From contig NZ_MPZN01000002.1 of assembly GCF_002936985.1 (NCBI RefSeq), positions 62,001 to 126,000 on the forward strand: DNA of 64,000 nt, given 5' to 3'. Made by a program: the position numbers and the translations under genes. Below are positions 34,677 to 43,045 of the stretch, piece by piece. Each line of letters starts with the position of its first letter. Position 1 is the stretch's first letter. Under the pieces are notes generated by a model. That model ran no database searches. It saw only the letters and a program-made list of their open reading frames with translations, and was not told the origin of the DNA. This DNA comes from Microterricola pindariensis (GTDB lineage Bacteria > Actinomycetota > Actinomycetes > Actinomycetales > Microbacteriaceae).

Positions 34677-36221
34677 ATGAACAACGACAGCGCCAAGGAC
34701 GTCGCTGCAGCGGCTGAGTCCGCTGCAACCATCGACACCGGCATCTCCAAGAAGGGCCTCAGCGCAGGCTCCGTCGGCCTCGTCGGGGCCGTCGTCATCG
34801 GCATCTCCTGCATCGCCCCCGCGTACACGCTGACGGCCGCCCTCGGCCCGACCGTGTCCGAGGTGGGCGTGCAGGTGCCCGCCGTCATCCTCGTCGGATT
34901 CATCCCCATGCTGCTGGTGGCCCTCGGCTACCGCGAGCTGAACCGGCGGATGCCGGACTCGGGAACCTCCTTCACCTGGGCGACGCGGGCCTTCGGCCCG
35001 TGGATCGGTTGGATGGCCGGCTGGGGCCTCATCGCGGCCACCATCCTCGTGCTCTCCAACCTGGCCGGCATCGCGGTGGACTTCCTGTTCCTGCTGATCT
35101 CGCAGATCGCCGGCAACCCGGACATCGCGTCGCTGGCGACGAACCCGTTCATCAACGTGGTGACCTGTCTGCTGTTCATGCTCGGGGCGACCTGGATCTC
35201 GTATCGCGACATGCAGACGACGCAGAAGCTGCAGTACTGGCTGGTCGGCTTCCAGGTTCTGGTGCTGCTGATCTTCTCCGGCGCAGCGCTCTGGCAGGTC
35301 GCCAACGGCAACGCCTTCGATGCAACCGCGATCGAGGCGTCCTGGTTCAACCCCTTCGCCGTCAGCTCCTTCTCGGCCTTCGCGGCCGGCATCTCGCTGT
35401 CGATCTTCATCTTCTGGGGCTGGGATGTCACACTCACCATGAACGAGGAGACCCGCGGCTCCGAGAAGACGCCCGGCCGGGCCGCCACCATCACGGTGTT
35501 CCTGATCGTGATCCTGTACCTGCTCATCGCGGTGTCGCTGATCGCCTTCGCCGGCGTCAGCGATGGGGAGTTCGGCCTCGGCAACCCCGACATCCAGGAC
35601 AACGTGTTCTTCCACCTGGCCGGCCCGATCCTCGGACCGCTCGCGGTGCTGGTCTCCCTCGCCGTGCTCACCAGCTCGGCGTCGAGCCTGCAGTCCACGT
35701 TCGTCTCGCCCGCCCGCACCCTGCTGGCGATGGGGCACTACGGCGCGCTGTCGCCGAAGTTCGCCAAGGTGAGCCCGCGCTTCTTCACCCCCGGCTACGC
35801 CACGATCGTCTCCGCGGTAACCGCGAGCGTGTTCTATGCGGTGATGCGCTTCATCAGCGAGAACGTGCTCTGGGACACCATCACCGCCCTCGGCATGATG
35901 ATCTGCTTCTACTACGGCATCACCGCCTTCGCCTGCGTCTGGTACTTCCGGAAGCAGTGGACCAACAGCGTGCGGGAGTTCTTCTTCACCCTGCTGGCCC
36001 CGCTCGTCGGCGGCATCATCCTGGCCGTGATCTTCGTGGCGACGCTCATCGACAGCATGGACCCGGACTACGGATCGGGCTCGAACGTCGGCGGCGTCGG
36101 CCTGGTGTTCATCCTCGGCATGGTCGTGCTGGTCGGCGGCGCCATCATCATGATCATCGAGTCGCGCAAGCGGCCGGCCTTCTTCCGCGGCGAGACGCTC
36201 TCCCGGGCGGCCGCCGACTAG
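34677..36221 (+). CDS. APC family amino acid/polyamine permease
   Basis: A 514-residue permease with about twelve helices. The first helix carries the unwound motif VIGISCIAPAYTLTAALGP and the loop ATRAFGPWIGWMAGWGLI, as in APC and PuuP-like importers. ETRGSEKTPGRAA on the cytoplasmic side is also typical. Its position after GABA and putrescine enzymes makes putrescine or GABA the likely cargo. Two strong hairpins follow the stop and probably end the transcript. Confidence 0.87.
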   Translation: MNNDSAKDVAAAAESAATIDTGISKKGLSAGSVGLVGAVVIGISCIAPAYTLTAALGPTVSEVGVQVPAVILVGFIPMLLVALGYRELNRRMPDSGTSFTWATRAFGPWIGWMAGWGLIAATILVLSNLAGIAVDFLFLLISQIAGNPDIASLATNPFINVVTCLLFMLGATWISYRDMQTTQKLQYWLVGFQVLVLLIFSGAALWQVANGNAFDATAIEASWFNPFAVSSFSAFAAGISLSIFIFWGWDVTLTMNEETRGSEKTPGRAATITVFLIVILYLLIAVSLIAFAGVSDGEFGLGNPDIQDNVFFHLAGPILGPLAVLVSLAVLTSSASSLQSTFVSPARTLLAMGHYGALSPKFAKVSPRFFTPGYATIVSAVTASVFYAVMRFISENVLWDTITALGMMICFYYGITAFACVWYFRKQWTNSVREFFFTLLAPLVGGIILAVIFVATLIDSMDPDYGSGSNVGGVGLVFILGMVVLVGGAIIMIIESRKRPAFFRGETLSRAAAD

Positions 36222-36235
36222 GCGCATCGCGGCAT

Positions 36236-36273
36236 CCGTTCGCCTCCCGTGCGCACGCGCGGGAGGCGAACGG
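36236..36273. terminator. Hairpin after the putrescine cluster
   Basis: Perfect 14-bp arms CCGTTCGCCTCCCG (36236-36249) and CGGGAGGCGAACGG (36260-36273). Confidence 0.6.
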
Positions 36274-36275
36274 TC

Positions 36276-36315
36276 GAATGGGAGGCCAGAATCCACGGAT
36301 TCTGGCCTCCCATTC
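36276..36315. terminator. Second, very strong hairpin after the putrescine cluster
   Basis: The arms GAATGGGAGGCCAGAATCC (36276-36294) and GGATTCTGGCCTCCCATTC (36297-36315) pair over 19 bp with a 2-base centre. TCGTTTCT follows. The design resembles the hairpin at 53816, which also contains GGCCAGA/TCTGGCC. Confidence 0.65.
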
Positions 36316-36390
36316 TCGTTTCTGCCTCCCGAGCGGATGCCGGGGCCGCCGGCTGCGCAGCCTTCCAGCTGGGTTGCCTAGACTGGTCTC

Positions 36391-36840
36391 GTGTCTGTGA
36401 ACCCCGAATTGCAGGGCCGGATCTTCCCGCCCATCGCGCCCTACCTGGTCGGCCGTGAGAAGGTGCGCGAGTTCGCCCGCGCCGTCTTCGCCACCAACCC
36501 GATCAACCTCGACCCGGAGGCGGCCCGCGCCGCCGGCCACGCCGACATCGTCGCCCCGCCGACTTTCGCCGTCGTGGTGCAGGAGCGCACCCTCGCTCAG
36601 CTGCTGGCCGAGCCGGATGCCGGCATCGACTTCAGCCGCGTCGTGCACGGCGACCAGCGCTTCAGCTACAGCCGCCCGATCGTGGCCGGCGACGAGCTCA
36701 CCGCCACCCTCCGCGTCGCCAGCGTCAAGACGCTCGGCCCGCACGCGATGGTGACGGCGGAGTCCACCATCACCGACGCGGCCGGCGAGCACGTCGTCAC
36801 GGCCATCTCCACGCTCGTGGTCAGAGGAGACGACGCATAA
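36391..36840 (+). CDS. MaoC N-terminal domain protein (HadA/FAS1-like dehydratase)
   Basis: A 149-residue hot-dog protein starting at GTG 36391. Segments GRIFPPIAPYLVGREKVREF, ADIVAPPTFAVV and RVVHGDQRFSYSRPI are typical of the UPF0336/HadA group. In mycobacteria HadA pairs with HadB as the 3-hydroxyacyl-ACP dehydratase of fatty-acid synthase II. Here the stop overlaps the next start (TAATG), consistent with a heterodimer. The role in an organism without mycolic acids is not clear. Confidence 0.85.
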   Translation: MSVNPELQGRIFPPIAPYLVGREKVREFARAVFATNPINLDPEAARAAGHADIVAPPTFAVVVQERTLAQLLAEPDAGIDFSRVVHGDQRFSYSRPIVAGDELTATLRVASVKTLGPHAMVTAESTITDAAGEHVVTAISTLVVRGDDA

Positions 36841-37313
36841 TGCCCGGAACACCAGCAACCGACGCAGCGACAAGCTCGACCAGCGCGGCTCTTCCCGTCC
36901 TCTCCGAGCTCGCCGTCGGCGACGTCGTCGCCGAGCGCAGCTACGCCCTCAGCCGCGACTCGCTCGTGCGCTACGCCGGCGCGTCCGGCGACTTCAACCC
37001 GATCCACTACCGCGATGACGTGGCGGCATCCGTCGGCCTGCCCGGCGTGCTCGCCCACGGCATGCTCACGATGGGCCTCGCCGTGCAGCCCGTCGTCGAC
37101 TGGGCAGGCGACCCGGCCCGCGTCGTCGACTACCAGGTGAAGTTCACCCGCCCGGTGCCGGTCGACCCGGCCACCGGCGCCGAGGTGACCGTGCTCGCCA
37201 AGGTGGGCGCGCTGGAGCCGGACGCCGGCATCGCCCGCATCGACCTCACCGTCAGCTTCGACGGCGCGACCGTGCTCGGCAAGGCCCAGGCGCGCGTCCT
37301 GCTCTCGGCATGA
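36840..37313 (+). CDS. MaoC-like dehydratase (HadB-like)
   Basis: A 157-residue R-specific hydratase-fold protein. The catalytic region YAGASGDFNPIHYRDDVA contains the Asp/His pair (DFNPIH) of hydratase 2 enzymes, and PGVLAHGMLTMGL follows. It is the likely active subunit of a dimer with the upstream protein. The stop overlaps the murB ATG (ATGA at 37310-37313). Confidence 0.88.
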   Translation: MPGTPATDAATSSTSAALPVLSELAVGDVVAERSYALSRDSLVRYAGASGDFNPIHYRDDVAASVGLPGVLAHGMLTMGLAVQPVVDWAGDPARVVDYQVKFTRPVPVDPATGAEVTVLAKVGALEPDAGIARIDLTVSFDGATVLGKAQARVLLSA

Positions 37314-38527
37314 ACGACGCTCACGGCATGAACGACGCCGGCGTCGCGCTCTCCGCCCTCACGACCATGCAGGTCGGCGGGGTCCCTGAGCGCATGATCA
37401 CCGCCAGCACCCAGCGCGAGCTGATCGACGCCGCGCTGGACGTGTGGTCCGACGGCGGCGAGTGGCTGGTTCTGGCCGGCGGCTCGAACACCGTCGCCGC
37501 CGACGAGCCCTTCGAGGGCACCGTGCTGCGGGTGGCCACCCGCGGCATCGAGGTGCTGCCGACGGATGCCGACGCACCCGGCCGCGTGCGCGTGCGCGTG
37601 CAGGCCGGCGAGCCGTGGGACGATCTCGTCGCCTACGCGGTGGAGCGCGGCTGGTCCGGCATCGAGGCGCTCTCCGGCATTCCGGGATCGACCGGGGCCG
37701 CCCCGGTGCAGAACATCGGCGCCTACGGCCAGGAGCTCTCCTCCAGCCTCGTCGCGATCGAGTTCCTCGACTACCTGAGCGGCGAGGTCAGCCGCATCCC
37801 GGCCGCGGAGCTCGAGCTCGGCTACCGCACCTCCGTGCTCAAGCAGGGCCGCGAGGGGATCGTGCTCACGGTCGAACTCGACCTGCACGACACCGCCGGC
37901 GCGCAGGCCGTCCTCGGCGAGGCCCTCGGCCAGCCGGTCGCCTACGCGCAGCTGGCGTCGGCGCTCGGCGTGCAGCTGGGCGACCGGGTGAGCGTGCAGG
38001 CGATGCGCGACGCCGTGCTGGCGCTGCGCGCGTCCAAGGGCATGGTGCTCGACCCCGCAGACCGCGACACCGCCAGCGCCGGCTCGTTCTTCACGAACCC
38101 GATCGTGCGCGAGAACTTCGCCCGCGCCCTCCCGGCAGAGGCCCCGCGCTGGCCGCTGGTTCCGGCCGCCGCCGACGTGGTCGTTCCGCTCGGCACGACC
38201 GTCGCCGGCAGCCCGCTCGACGAGTTCCTCGCGCACCAGGCCGATCTCGCCGCCTCGACGGTGGATGCCGCCGCGGCTGCATCGGCGGAGACGCTCGTGA
38301 AGCTCTCGGCCGCGTGGCTCATCGAGCACGCCGGCATCCGGCGCGGTTTCAGGCTGCCGGGCTCCCGCGCCGCCATCTCGAGCAAGCACACGCTCGCGAT
38401 CACCAACACCGGTGGCGCGAGCGCCGACGAGGTCGCCCAGCTGGCCCGCTACGTGCAGGGCCGGGTGCAGTCAGAGTTCGGCGTGATTTTGCACCCCGAG
38501 CCGGTGCTCGTCGGCCTCGAGCTCTAG
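37310..38527 (+). CDS. murB: UDP-N-acetylenolpyruvoylglucosamine reductase
   Basis: Up to 405 residues from the ATG at 37310; an in-frame ATG at 37328 is possible and would remove six residues. FAD motifs LAGGSNTVAADEPFEG and GIPGSTGAAPVQNIGAYGQE are clear, the proton-donating Ser is in SAGSFFTNPI, and the C-terminal Glu is in LHPEPVLVG. It makes UDP-MurNAc for peptidoglycan in the cytoplasm. The coupling to HadA/HadB-like genes is shared by many actinobacteria, as far as I know. Confidence 0.92.
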   Translation: MNDAHGMNDAGVALSALTTMQVGGVPERMITASTQRELIDAALDVWSDGGEWLVLAGGSNTVAADEPFEGTVLRVATRGIEVLPTDADAPGRVRVRVQAGEPWDDLVAYAVERGWSGIEALSGIPGSTGAAPVQNIGAYGQELSSSLVAIEFLDYLSGEVSRIPAAELELGYRTSVLKQGREGIVLTVELDLHDTAGAQAVLGEALGQPVAYAQLASALGVQLGDRVSVQAMRDAVLALRASKGMVLDPADRDTASAGSFFTNPIVRENFARALPAEAPRWPLVPAAADVVVPLGTTVAGSPLDEFLAHQADLAASTVDAAAAASAETLVKLSAAWLIEHAGIRRGFRLPGSRAAISSKHTLAITNTGGASADEVAQLARYVQGRVQSEFGVILHPEPVLVGLEL

Positions 38528-38539
38528 GAACCGAGTGGT

Positions 38540-38650
38540 TTAGGCCGCGGCCGAGCGTCGGCTCTGCGACTTGCGCAGAGCGAGCATTGCCCACGTGATG
38601 GTTGATGCGGCGATCACAAACAGGCCTGCGGCGATAAGTTGAACGATCAT
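38540..38650 (-). CDS. Small single-helix membrane protein, 36 residues
   Basis: The frame reads MIVQLIAAGLFVIAASTITW then AMLALRKSQSRRSAAA. One hydrophobic helix is followed by a strongly basic tail, so the C-terminus is probably cytoplasmic. GAAAGGA lies about seven bases before the ATG at 38650. It is convergent with murB and divergent from the XRE gene. I do not recognise the family; call based on ribosome site, helix and positive-inside pattern. Confidence 0.5.
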   Translation of the reverse strand: MIVQLIAAGLFVIAASTITWAMLALRKSQSRRSAAA

Positions 38651-38762
38651 GAGAGAAATCCTTTCTGTGCGCAGATACAAAAGCGGGTTGCCCGTGCGAG
38701 GTTCCGACGGGCAACGATCTGTGCGATGCGGTGAGTTTTCCCCACCACCGGCTGAAATAAGG

Positions 38763-38776
38763 GTCGCATATGCGAC
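38763..38776. promoter_or_regulatory. Perfect 14-bp palindrome, likely XRE operator
   Basis: GTCGCATATGCGAC is fully symmetric and lies 39 bases upstream of the XRE start. TTGACT at 38779 could be a -35 box. A second dyad ATGC-TAGT-GCAT lies at 38787-38798. Confidence 0.5.
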
Positions 38777-38815
38777 ACTTGACTACATGCTAGTGCATCA
38801 AGCGCCGGATTTGCG

Positions 38816-39268
38816 ATGATTGACTTCGATGTCGATCGTGTCGAGCGAGATCTCGGCCTCGTCGTGCGGGAGCTCCGCATCAAACGCGACTACTCCCAGC
38901 GCGAGTTGGCCGACCGGGCCGGCGTCGGCCTGACGGCGCTGCGCAGCCTCGAGAAGGGCAAGGGGTCGACCCTGACGACGCTGAGCAAAGTGGTGCACGC
39001 CCTCGGCCGCGATGCCTGGCTGGGCATGCTCGACGACGCCACCGCCGAGCCCAAGCCGCTGAAGAAAAAGAAGAAGAAGAAGGCGCGCCCCTCCGGCCAG
39101 TCCGCGACGGCCGAGGCCCTCGCGGCGCTGGCCGCCGAGGAGGCTGCCGAGAACAAGCGCCGGCGTGTGGCCAAACGCGGCGGCAGCTCCACGGGCGACG
39201 CCCGGGCGGATGCCGGCACGGCGCGCACCGGCGCGACGGAGGCCGGCATCACCGCCGCCGCCGAGTAG
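38816..39268 (+). CDS. XRE family helix-turn-helix regulator with Lys-rich tail
   Basis: A 150-residue protein. Residues 12-70 form a HipB-like HTH (RDYSQRELADRAGVGLTALR, SLEKGKGSTLTTLSKVVHAL). A run of lysines at about 82-90 (KPLKKKKKKKAR) leads into an Ala/Glu/Lys-rich, probably disordered tail, which could bind DNA nonspecifically. No toxin-like partner is adjacent, so it is probably a stand-alone regulator. The palindrome upstream suggests autoregulation. Confidence 0.8.
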   Translation: MIDFDVDRVERDLGLVVRELRIKRDYSQRELADRAGVGLTALRSLEKGKGSTLTTLSKVVHALGRDAWLGMLDDATAEPKPLKKKKKKKARPSGQSATAEALAALAAEEAAENKRRRVAKRGGSSTGDARADAGTARTGATEAGITAAAE

Positions 39269-39318
39269 CCGCGCTCGGGCGCGCGTGCGCTCGTGCGGCC
39301 GGCGCGGCCCGTCGGGCG

Positions 39319-39843
39319 CTACGACCGGGCGAGGCGGCGCTGTGCGCGGCGCAGCAGTCCGACCAGGCCGAGGACGAGCACAAGCGCGCCGACGGCCAGC
39401 AGCCCGTAGAGCGTCACCGTCGTGGGGGAGAGCGAGACGGCCCAGGCGGCGAAGGCGTCGCGGCGCTCGGGGCTCAGCAGTGTGAGGAGCGTGCCGGCGG
39501 CGATCGCCGCGAACAGCAGCCCCCACACGATGGCCGCCCAACGGATGCGCGGCCCGGCGATGGGGCGCTGCTCCGCAGCGGCGCCGGGGGCGTCGTGCTG
39601 CCCGGGGGCCGCCCACGCGGCATCCGGCCCGGCAATCACGGTGTCCGCGTCGCCGCGGTTCTCGGCGAGCGGGGTCGTGAACAGCGGGGTGGTCAATGTC
39701 GCGGTCTCGGCGTCACCGATCACCTCGGCGACGATCACCTCGGTGCTAGTCAGGTCGGGGCTGGTCACGTCGGCGTTGATCACCTGGGTCACGGCATCCG
39801 CCGCCACCTGCTGCTCGGCCGTCGGCTTCTTGTTCGTGGTCAT
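39319..39843 (-). CDS. Two-helix membrane protein of unknown function
   Basis: A 174-residue protein. The first 95 residues are polar, rich in Thr, Ala and Asp, and look disordered. Two helices follow (WAAIVWGLLFAAIAAGTLLT and VTLYGLLAVGALVLVLGLVG), with an Arg-rich end RRAQRRLARS. It lies 10 bases downstream of the PspC protein gene on the same strand and is probably its operon partner. Confidence 0.75.
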   Translation of the reverse strand: MTTNKKPTAEQQVAADAVTQVINADVTSPDLTSTEVIVAEVIGDAETATLTTPLFTTPLAENRGDADTVIAGPDAAWAAPGQHDAPGAAAEQRPIAGPRIRWAAIVWGLLFAAIAAGTLLTLLSPERRDAFAAWAVSLSPTTVTLYGLLAVGALVLVLGLVGLLRRAQRRLARS

Positions 39844-39853
39844 CGTGCTGGCC

Positions 39854-41596
39854 TCAGTCCGTGTACTCGGTGATGAAGATGGAACCGCTCGTCAGGGTGG
39901 CGTCGAGCGTCAGATCGGCGACGGGGCCGCCAGCGAAGCTGCCGACCCGCACGGTGTAGTCGCCGCCCGCGTTGGGGCGGGGCGTCGGGGCATCGACGAC
40001 GTCGCCGGTGTCGTACGACTGCTGCAGGACGTGGACCCTCCGGCCCGGCTCCAGCTCGGCGCGCAACACCAGGGAGCTGTCCTTGTCGACGTAGATGTGC
40101 ACATCCCCGGTCGCCTTGGTCAACACCAAGTTGCGGGGTGCGGCCGCCGCGTCGTTCGACTGGTTGTGAACCCAGACGACGAGGTCGCCCCACGGCTGCG
40201 TCATTGTCCCGAGCTGTTGGGTGTTGTTCACCCACGACCACGGGGCCAGGAGTTGCGTCTGCCGCGGCAGCATGGCGGTGCCGACGCCGATGAGCAGCAA
40301 GAGCATGGCGATGAAGGCGAGGAAGCCGCTGCGCCGGCGCATCGCACCGGCCACCACCATTGCGATGGCGGCCACGAGCGCCGCGACCAGCACGCCGATC
40401 GTGGCGGCGTAGTCGGCGTTCGCGGGGCTGGCCAGGGCGGCGATGGCGCTGCCTGCACCGGCGACGAGGGCCAGGCCGAGCGTGAAGAACACGGCGGCGG
40501 CGCTGGCGCGCGGGCGCTCCCGCTTGCGGGCACGGCGGTGCTCGCCGGCCTCCGCGGCGAACTGCAGGGAGCGGGCCTTGTTCTCGGCGGCCCACTGGGC
40601 GCGGGCGGCGCGGTTGGCGTCGGACTGCTCCTTGTTGAACCGCTCGCGCGCGGTGCGCCAGGCCTCGTGCTGCAGCTTCCACGCGGCCATCTCGTCGACC
40701 GAGGCCCCAGCACCGGGGGTGACGGGCTCACCCGTCGGTGGCAGGGTGTCCGCGACGGCAGGCGCCGTGGACGGGTGGGCGGCCTCGCGGGCGGCCTGGC
40801 GGGCGGCGAGGTGGGCGGCCGGGTGGCCGGTCGGGCCAGCGGCGGCGTCAGGGTCCCCCGACCCGACGCCGCCGCCGTTGGTGCTCGGAGCGGCGGTGGG
40901 GCTCGCGGAAGCCGTTCGCGAGGCAGACGCAGCACCCCCGCTCCGAGAGTCTTTCTTGTTGCGTCGCACGAGCCAGAACACGAAGGCGCCGACGCCGGCG
41001 AGCAGCGCGAGGTTGAAGAGCACGCCGATGGCGGAGGAGCCCGGCCATCCCCAGAAGAAGGCGCCGCCGAGCGAGAAGACGTTGAGGCCGGTGAGCAGTT
41101 GGGCCGCCGAGGAGAGCGGCAGGGCCAGGCCGACGAAGATCAGGATCGCGATGCCGGCGAGCGCCGGCTGCGGGTCGCCGCGCAGCAGGCGCTGCATCTG
41201 GATGCGGCCGTCCGTGTCCGGCAGCAGCAACCAGGCGACTCCGTAGAAGATGATCACGGGCGGGGCGAAGAGCGCCAGCACGAGGAAGATGCCGCGCACG
41301 ATGATCGGGTCGATGCCGATCCGTGCGGCGATGCCCATGCAGACACCGCCGATCCAGCCGGGCTGGCGCTGCAGGCCGAGCCCGCGCAGCCAGGCGAAGA
41401 AGCCGTGCGGGGCGCCACCGAACTCGTCAGTCGGCTGCTGTGCGGAGCCCGGCTGGTGAGCGTGGCCGGACGTGCCGGACGTGCCGGGCTGACTGGGCGT
41501 GCCGGTGGCGGGGCCGGGCCCAGCTGCGGGGGCCGGTGCCGCGGCGTCGGAGTCAGCCTCGGAGCGCGGTGCAACGGGTGGGTGTTCGGTGGTCAT
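39854..41596 (-). CDS. PspC domain membrane protein
   Basis: A 580-residue protein. After a Pro/Gly/Ala-rich N-terminus, the PspC domain spans about residues 65-130 (GGVCMGIAARIGIDPIIVRG, then FYGVAWLLLPDTDG). Several more helices and a Pro/Ala-rich loop follow, and the C-terminal beta-rich region (from about residue 450) resembles the adhesin-like toastrack domain found with PspC and LiaF proteins. It is divergent from a sensor kinase that also has a PspC domain, so it is probably the sensory partner of an envelope-stress system. Confidence 0.85.
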   Translation of the reverse strand: MTTEHPPVAPRSEADSDAAAPAPAAGPGPATGTPSQPGTSGTSGHAHQPGSAQQPTDEFGGAPHGFFAWLRGLGLQRQPGWIGGVCMGIAARIGIDPIIVRGIFLVLALFAPPVIIFYGVAWLLLPDTDGRIQMQRLLRGDPQPALAGIAILIFVGLALPLSSAAQLLTGLNVFSLGGAFFWGWPGSSAIGVLFNLALLAGVGAFVFWLVRRNKKDSRSGGAASASRTASASPTAAPSTNGGGVGSGDPDAAAGPTGHPAAHLAARQAAREAAHPSTAPAVADTLPPTGEPVTPGAGASVDEMAAWKLQHEAWRTARERFNKEQSDANRAARAQWAAENKARSLQFAAEAGEHRRARKRERPRASAAAVFFTLGLALVAGAGSAIAALASPANADYAATIGVLVAALVAAIAMVVAGAMRRRSGFLAFIAMLLLLIGVGTAMLPRQTQLLAPWSWVNNTQQLGTMTQPWGDLVVWVHNQSNDAAAAPRNLVLTKATGDVHIYVDKDSSLVLRAELEPGRRVHVLQQSYDTGDVVDAPTPRPNAGGDYTVRVGSFAGGPVADLTLDATLTSGSIFITEYTD

Positions 41597-41710
41597 GTAT
41601 CGATCGTGCCGCCTGCCGGCATCCGCTCGCTATGGGGTGAATCCCTGAACGCACCCTGAGATCGGGCCCGGGCGTCAGCGAAGGACGCCCATCTCTGTTT
41701 GGATGCTTCT

Positions 41711-43045
41711 ATGTCGACGAACGTGCAGGGTGCGCACGCGCCCGAGCCGGGTGCCGTTTCTGCGCGCCCGCCGGCCGCCGCACCGTCGGCCGCACCCTCG
41801 GTCGCCCCGCCGCCGCGCCCCCGCCTCTCTCGGCCGCGTTCGTGCATGGCGACAGGGGTGTCGGCCGGGCTGGCCACCCACCTCGGCTGGCCGGTGGGCG
41901 TGGTGCGGGCGATCTTCGTGGTGCTCGCCCTGTTCTCCGGCCTGGGCATCCTCCTCTACTTCTGGTTCTGGGCGTTCATGCCCTTCGAGGTGGCGACGAG
42001 CGAGTCCGACACCGTCACGCGCAGCGCGCCCGTCGGCTGGGGGCTGGTCGTGCTCTCCGCGCTCGCCGCAGGGCTCGCCCTGTACCTCGGGCGCAACAAC
42101 TACTACTACGAGGCGTGGCCGTTCGCGGAGGTCGCGCCGCCGCTGCTCGCCGCGATCGCCCTGGCCGTCGCCGCCAGCTTCTGGGTCACCTTCGTCGACC
42201 GCATCGACCCGGAGCGCGGCCGGCGCACCGAGAAACTCGTGCGCACGGCGGTCACCGTCGTGCTCGGGGTGCTCGTGATCTCGGTGCTGTTCGGGCCGTT
42301 CGCCGCCCAGCGCAGCATCTACGCGATCGTCTACGCCCTGCTCTTGCTGCTCGGCATCGCGCTGGTGTTCGCCCCGGTGCTGCTGCGCCTGTGGCGCGAG
42401 CTCGGCGCCGAGCGCACCCGCCGCGTGCGCGAGGAGCAGCGCAGCGAGATCGCCGCGCACCTGCACGACTCGGTGCTGCAGACCCTCGCCCTCATCCAGA
42501 ACCGGGCCGGGGCCTCCAGCGAGGTCGCCCGCATCGCCCGCGCCCAGGAACGGGAGCTGCGCAGTTGGCTGTTCGAGGCGGATGCCCCGGCCGACAGCGA
42601 CCTGGCCACCGACCTGCGCGATTGGGCAGCCGCCCTCGAACTCGACTACCCGGTGCGGGTGGACGTCGTGGTCGTCGGCGAGTCCGGCGAGCGGGCCAGC
42701 GGCGAGATCGCGGCGGCCGCCCGGGAGGCCATGCTCAACGCAGCCAGGCACGCCGGCGGCGAGGTCTCGGTCTACATCGAGGGCACCGCGCACGCGGTCG
42801 AGGTGTTCGTGCGCGACCGCGGGCCGGGCTTCGCGGTGGCGGATGTCGCGGCCGACCGGCTCGGCGTGCGCGAATCGATCATCGGCCGCATGCGCCGCGC
42901 GGGCGGCAGCGCCACGGTGGGCGTCGGCGCGGGCGGAACAGGCACCGAGGTGCGGCTGCGCTTCGGCGCCCCGCTCACGAACGGCGCCAAGCCGGCGGCA
43001 TCCGCCGAGCAGACGACACAGAATGGGGCAACAACAGGTGGCTGA
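41711..43045 (+). CDS. Sensor histidine kinase with N-terminal PspC domain
   Basis: 444 residues from the ATG at 41711 (a TTG at 41699 is less likely). The PspC domain (residues 44-105, SCMATGVSAGLATHLGWPVG) is followed by about five further helices. The HisKA_3 dimerisation segment contains EIAAHLHDSVLQTLALIQ with the phospho-accepting His, and the ATPase domain has EAMLNAARHAGG and DRGPGFAVADV. It phosphorylates the LuxR-type regulator encoded next with overlapping ends. Actinobacterial PspC kinases of this build are thought to sense envelope stress. A small hairpin GGGCGTC/GACGCCC lies at 41670-41690 in its leader. Confidence 0.9.
   Translation: MSTNVQGAHAPEPGAVSARPPAAAPSAAPSVAPPPRPRLSRPRSCMATGVSAGLATHLGWPVGVVRAIFVVLALFSGLGILLYFWFWAFMPFEVATSESDTVTRSAPVGWGLVVLSALAAGLALYLGRNNYYYEAWPFAEVAPPLLAAIALAVAASFWVTFVDRIDPERGRRTEKLVRTAVTVVLGVLVISVLFGPFAAQRSIYAIVYALLLLLGIALVFAPVLLRLWRELGAERTRRVREEQRSEIAAHLHDSVLQTLALIQNRAGASSEVARIARAQERELRSWLFEADAPADSDLATDLRDWAAALELDYPVRVDVVVVGESGERASGEIAAAAREAMLNAARHAGGEVSVYIEGTAHAVEVFVRDRGPGFAVADVAADRLGVRESIIGRMRRAGGSATVGVGAGGTGTEVRLRFGAPLTNGAKPAASAEQTTQNGATTGG

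Noticed and set aside
34035-36296. A 753-codon minus-strand frame opposite the permease gene
   Set aside because: Low-complexity, charged, no family resemblance; antisense to a clear APC permease.
38816-39268. XRE regulator as antitoxin of a toxin-antitoxin pair
   Set aside because: No HipA, RelE or other toxin-like gene is adjacent; the neighbours are a 36-residue membrane peptide and an unrelated membrane protein.
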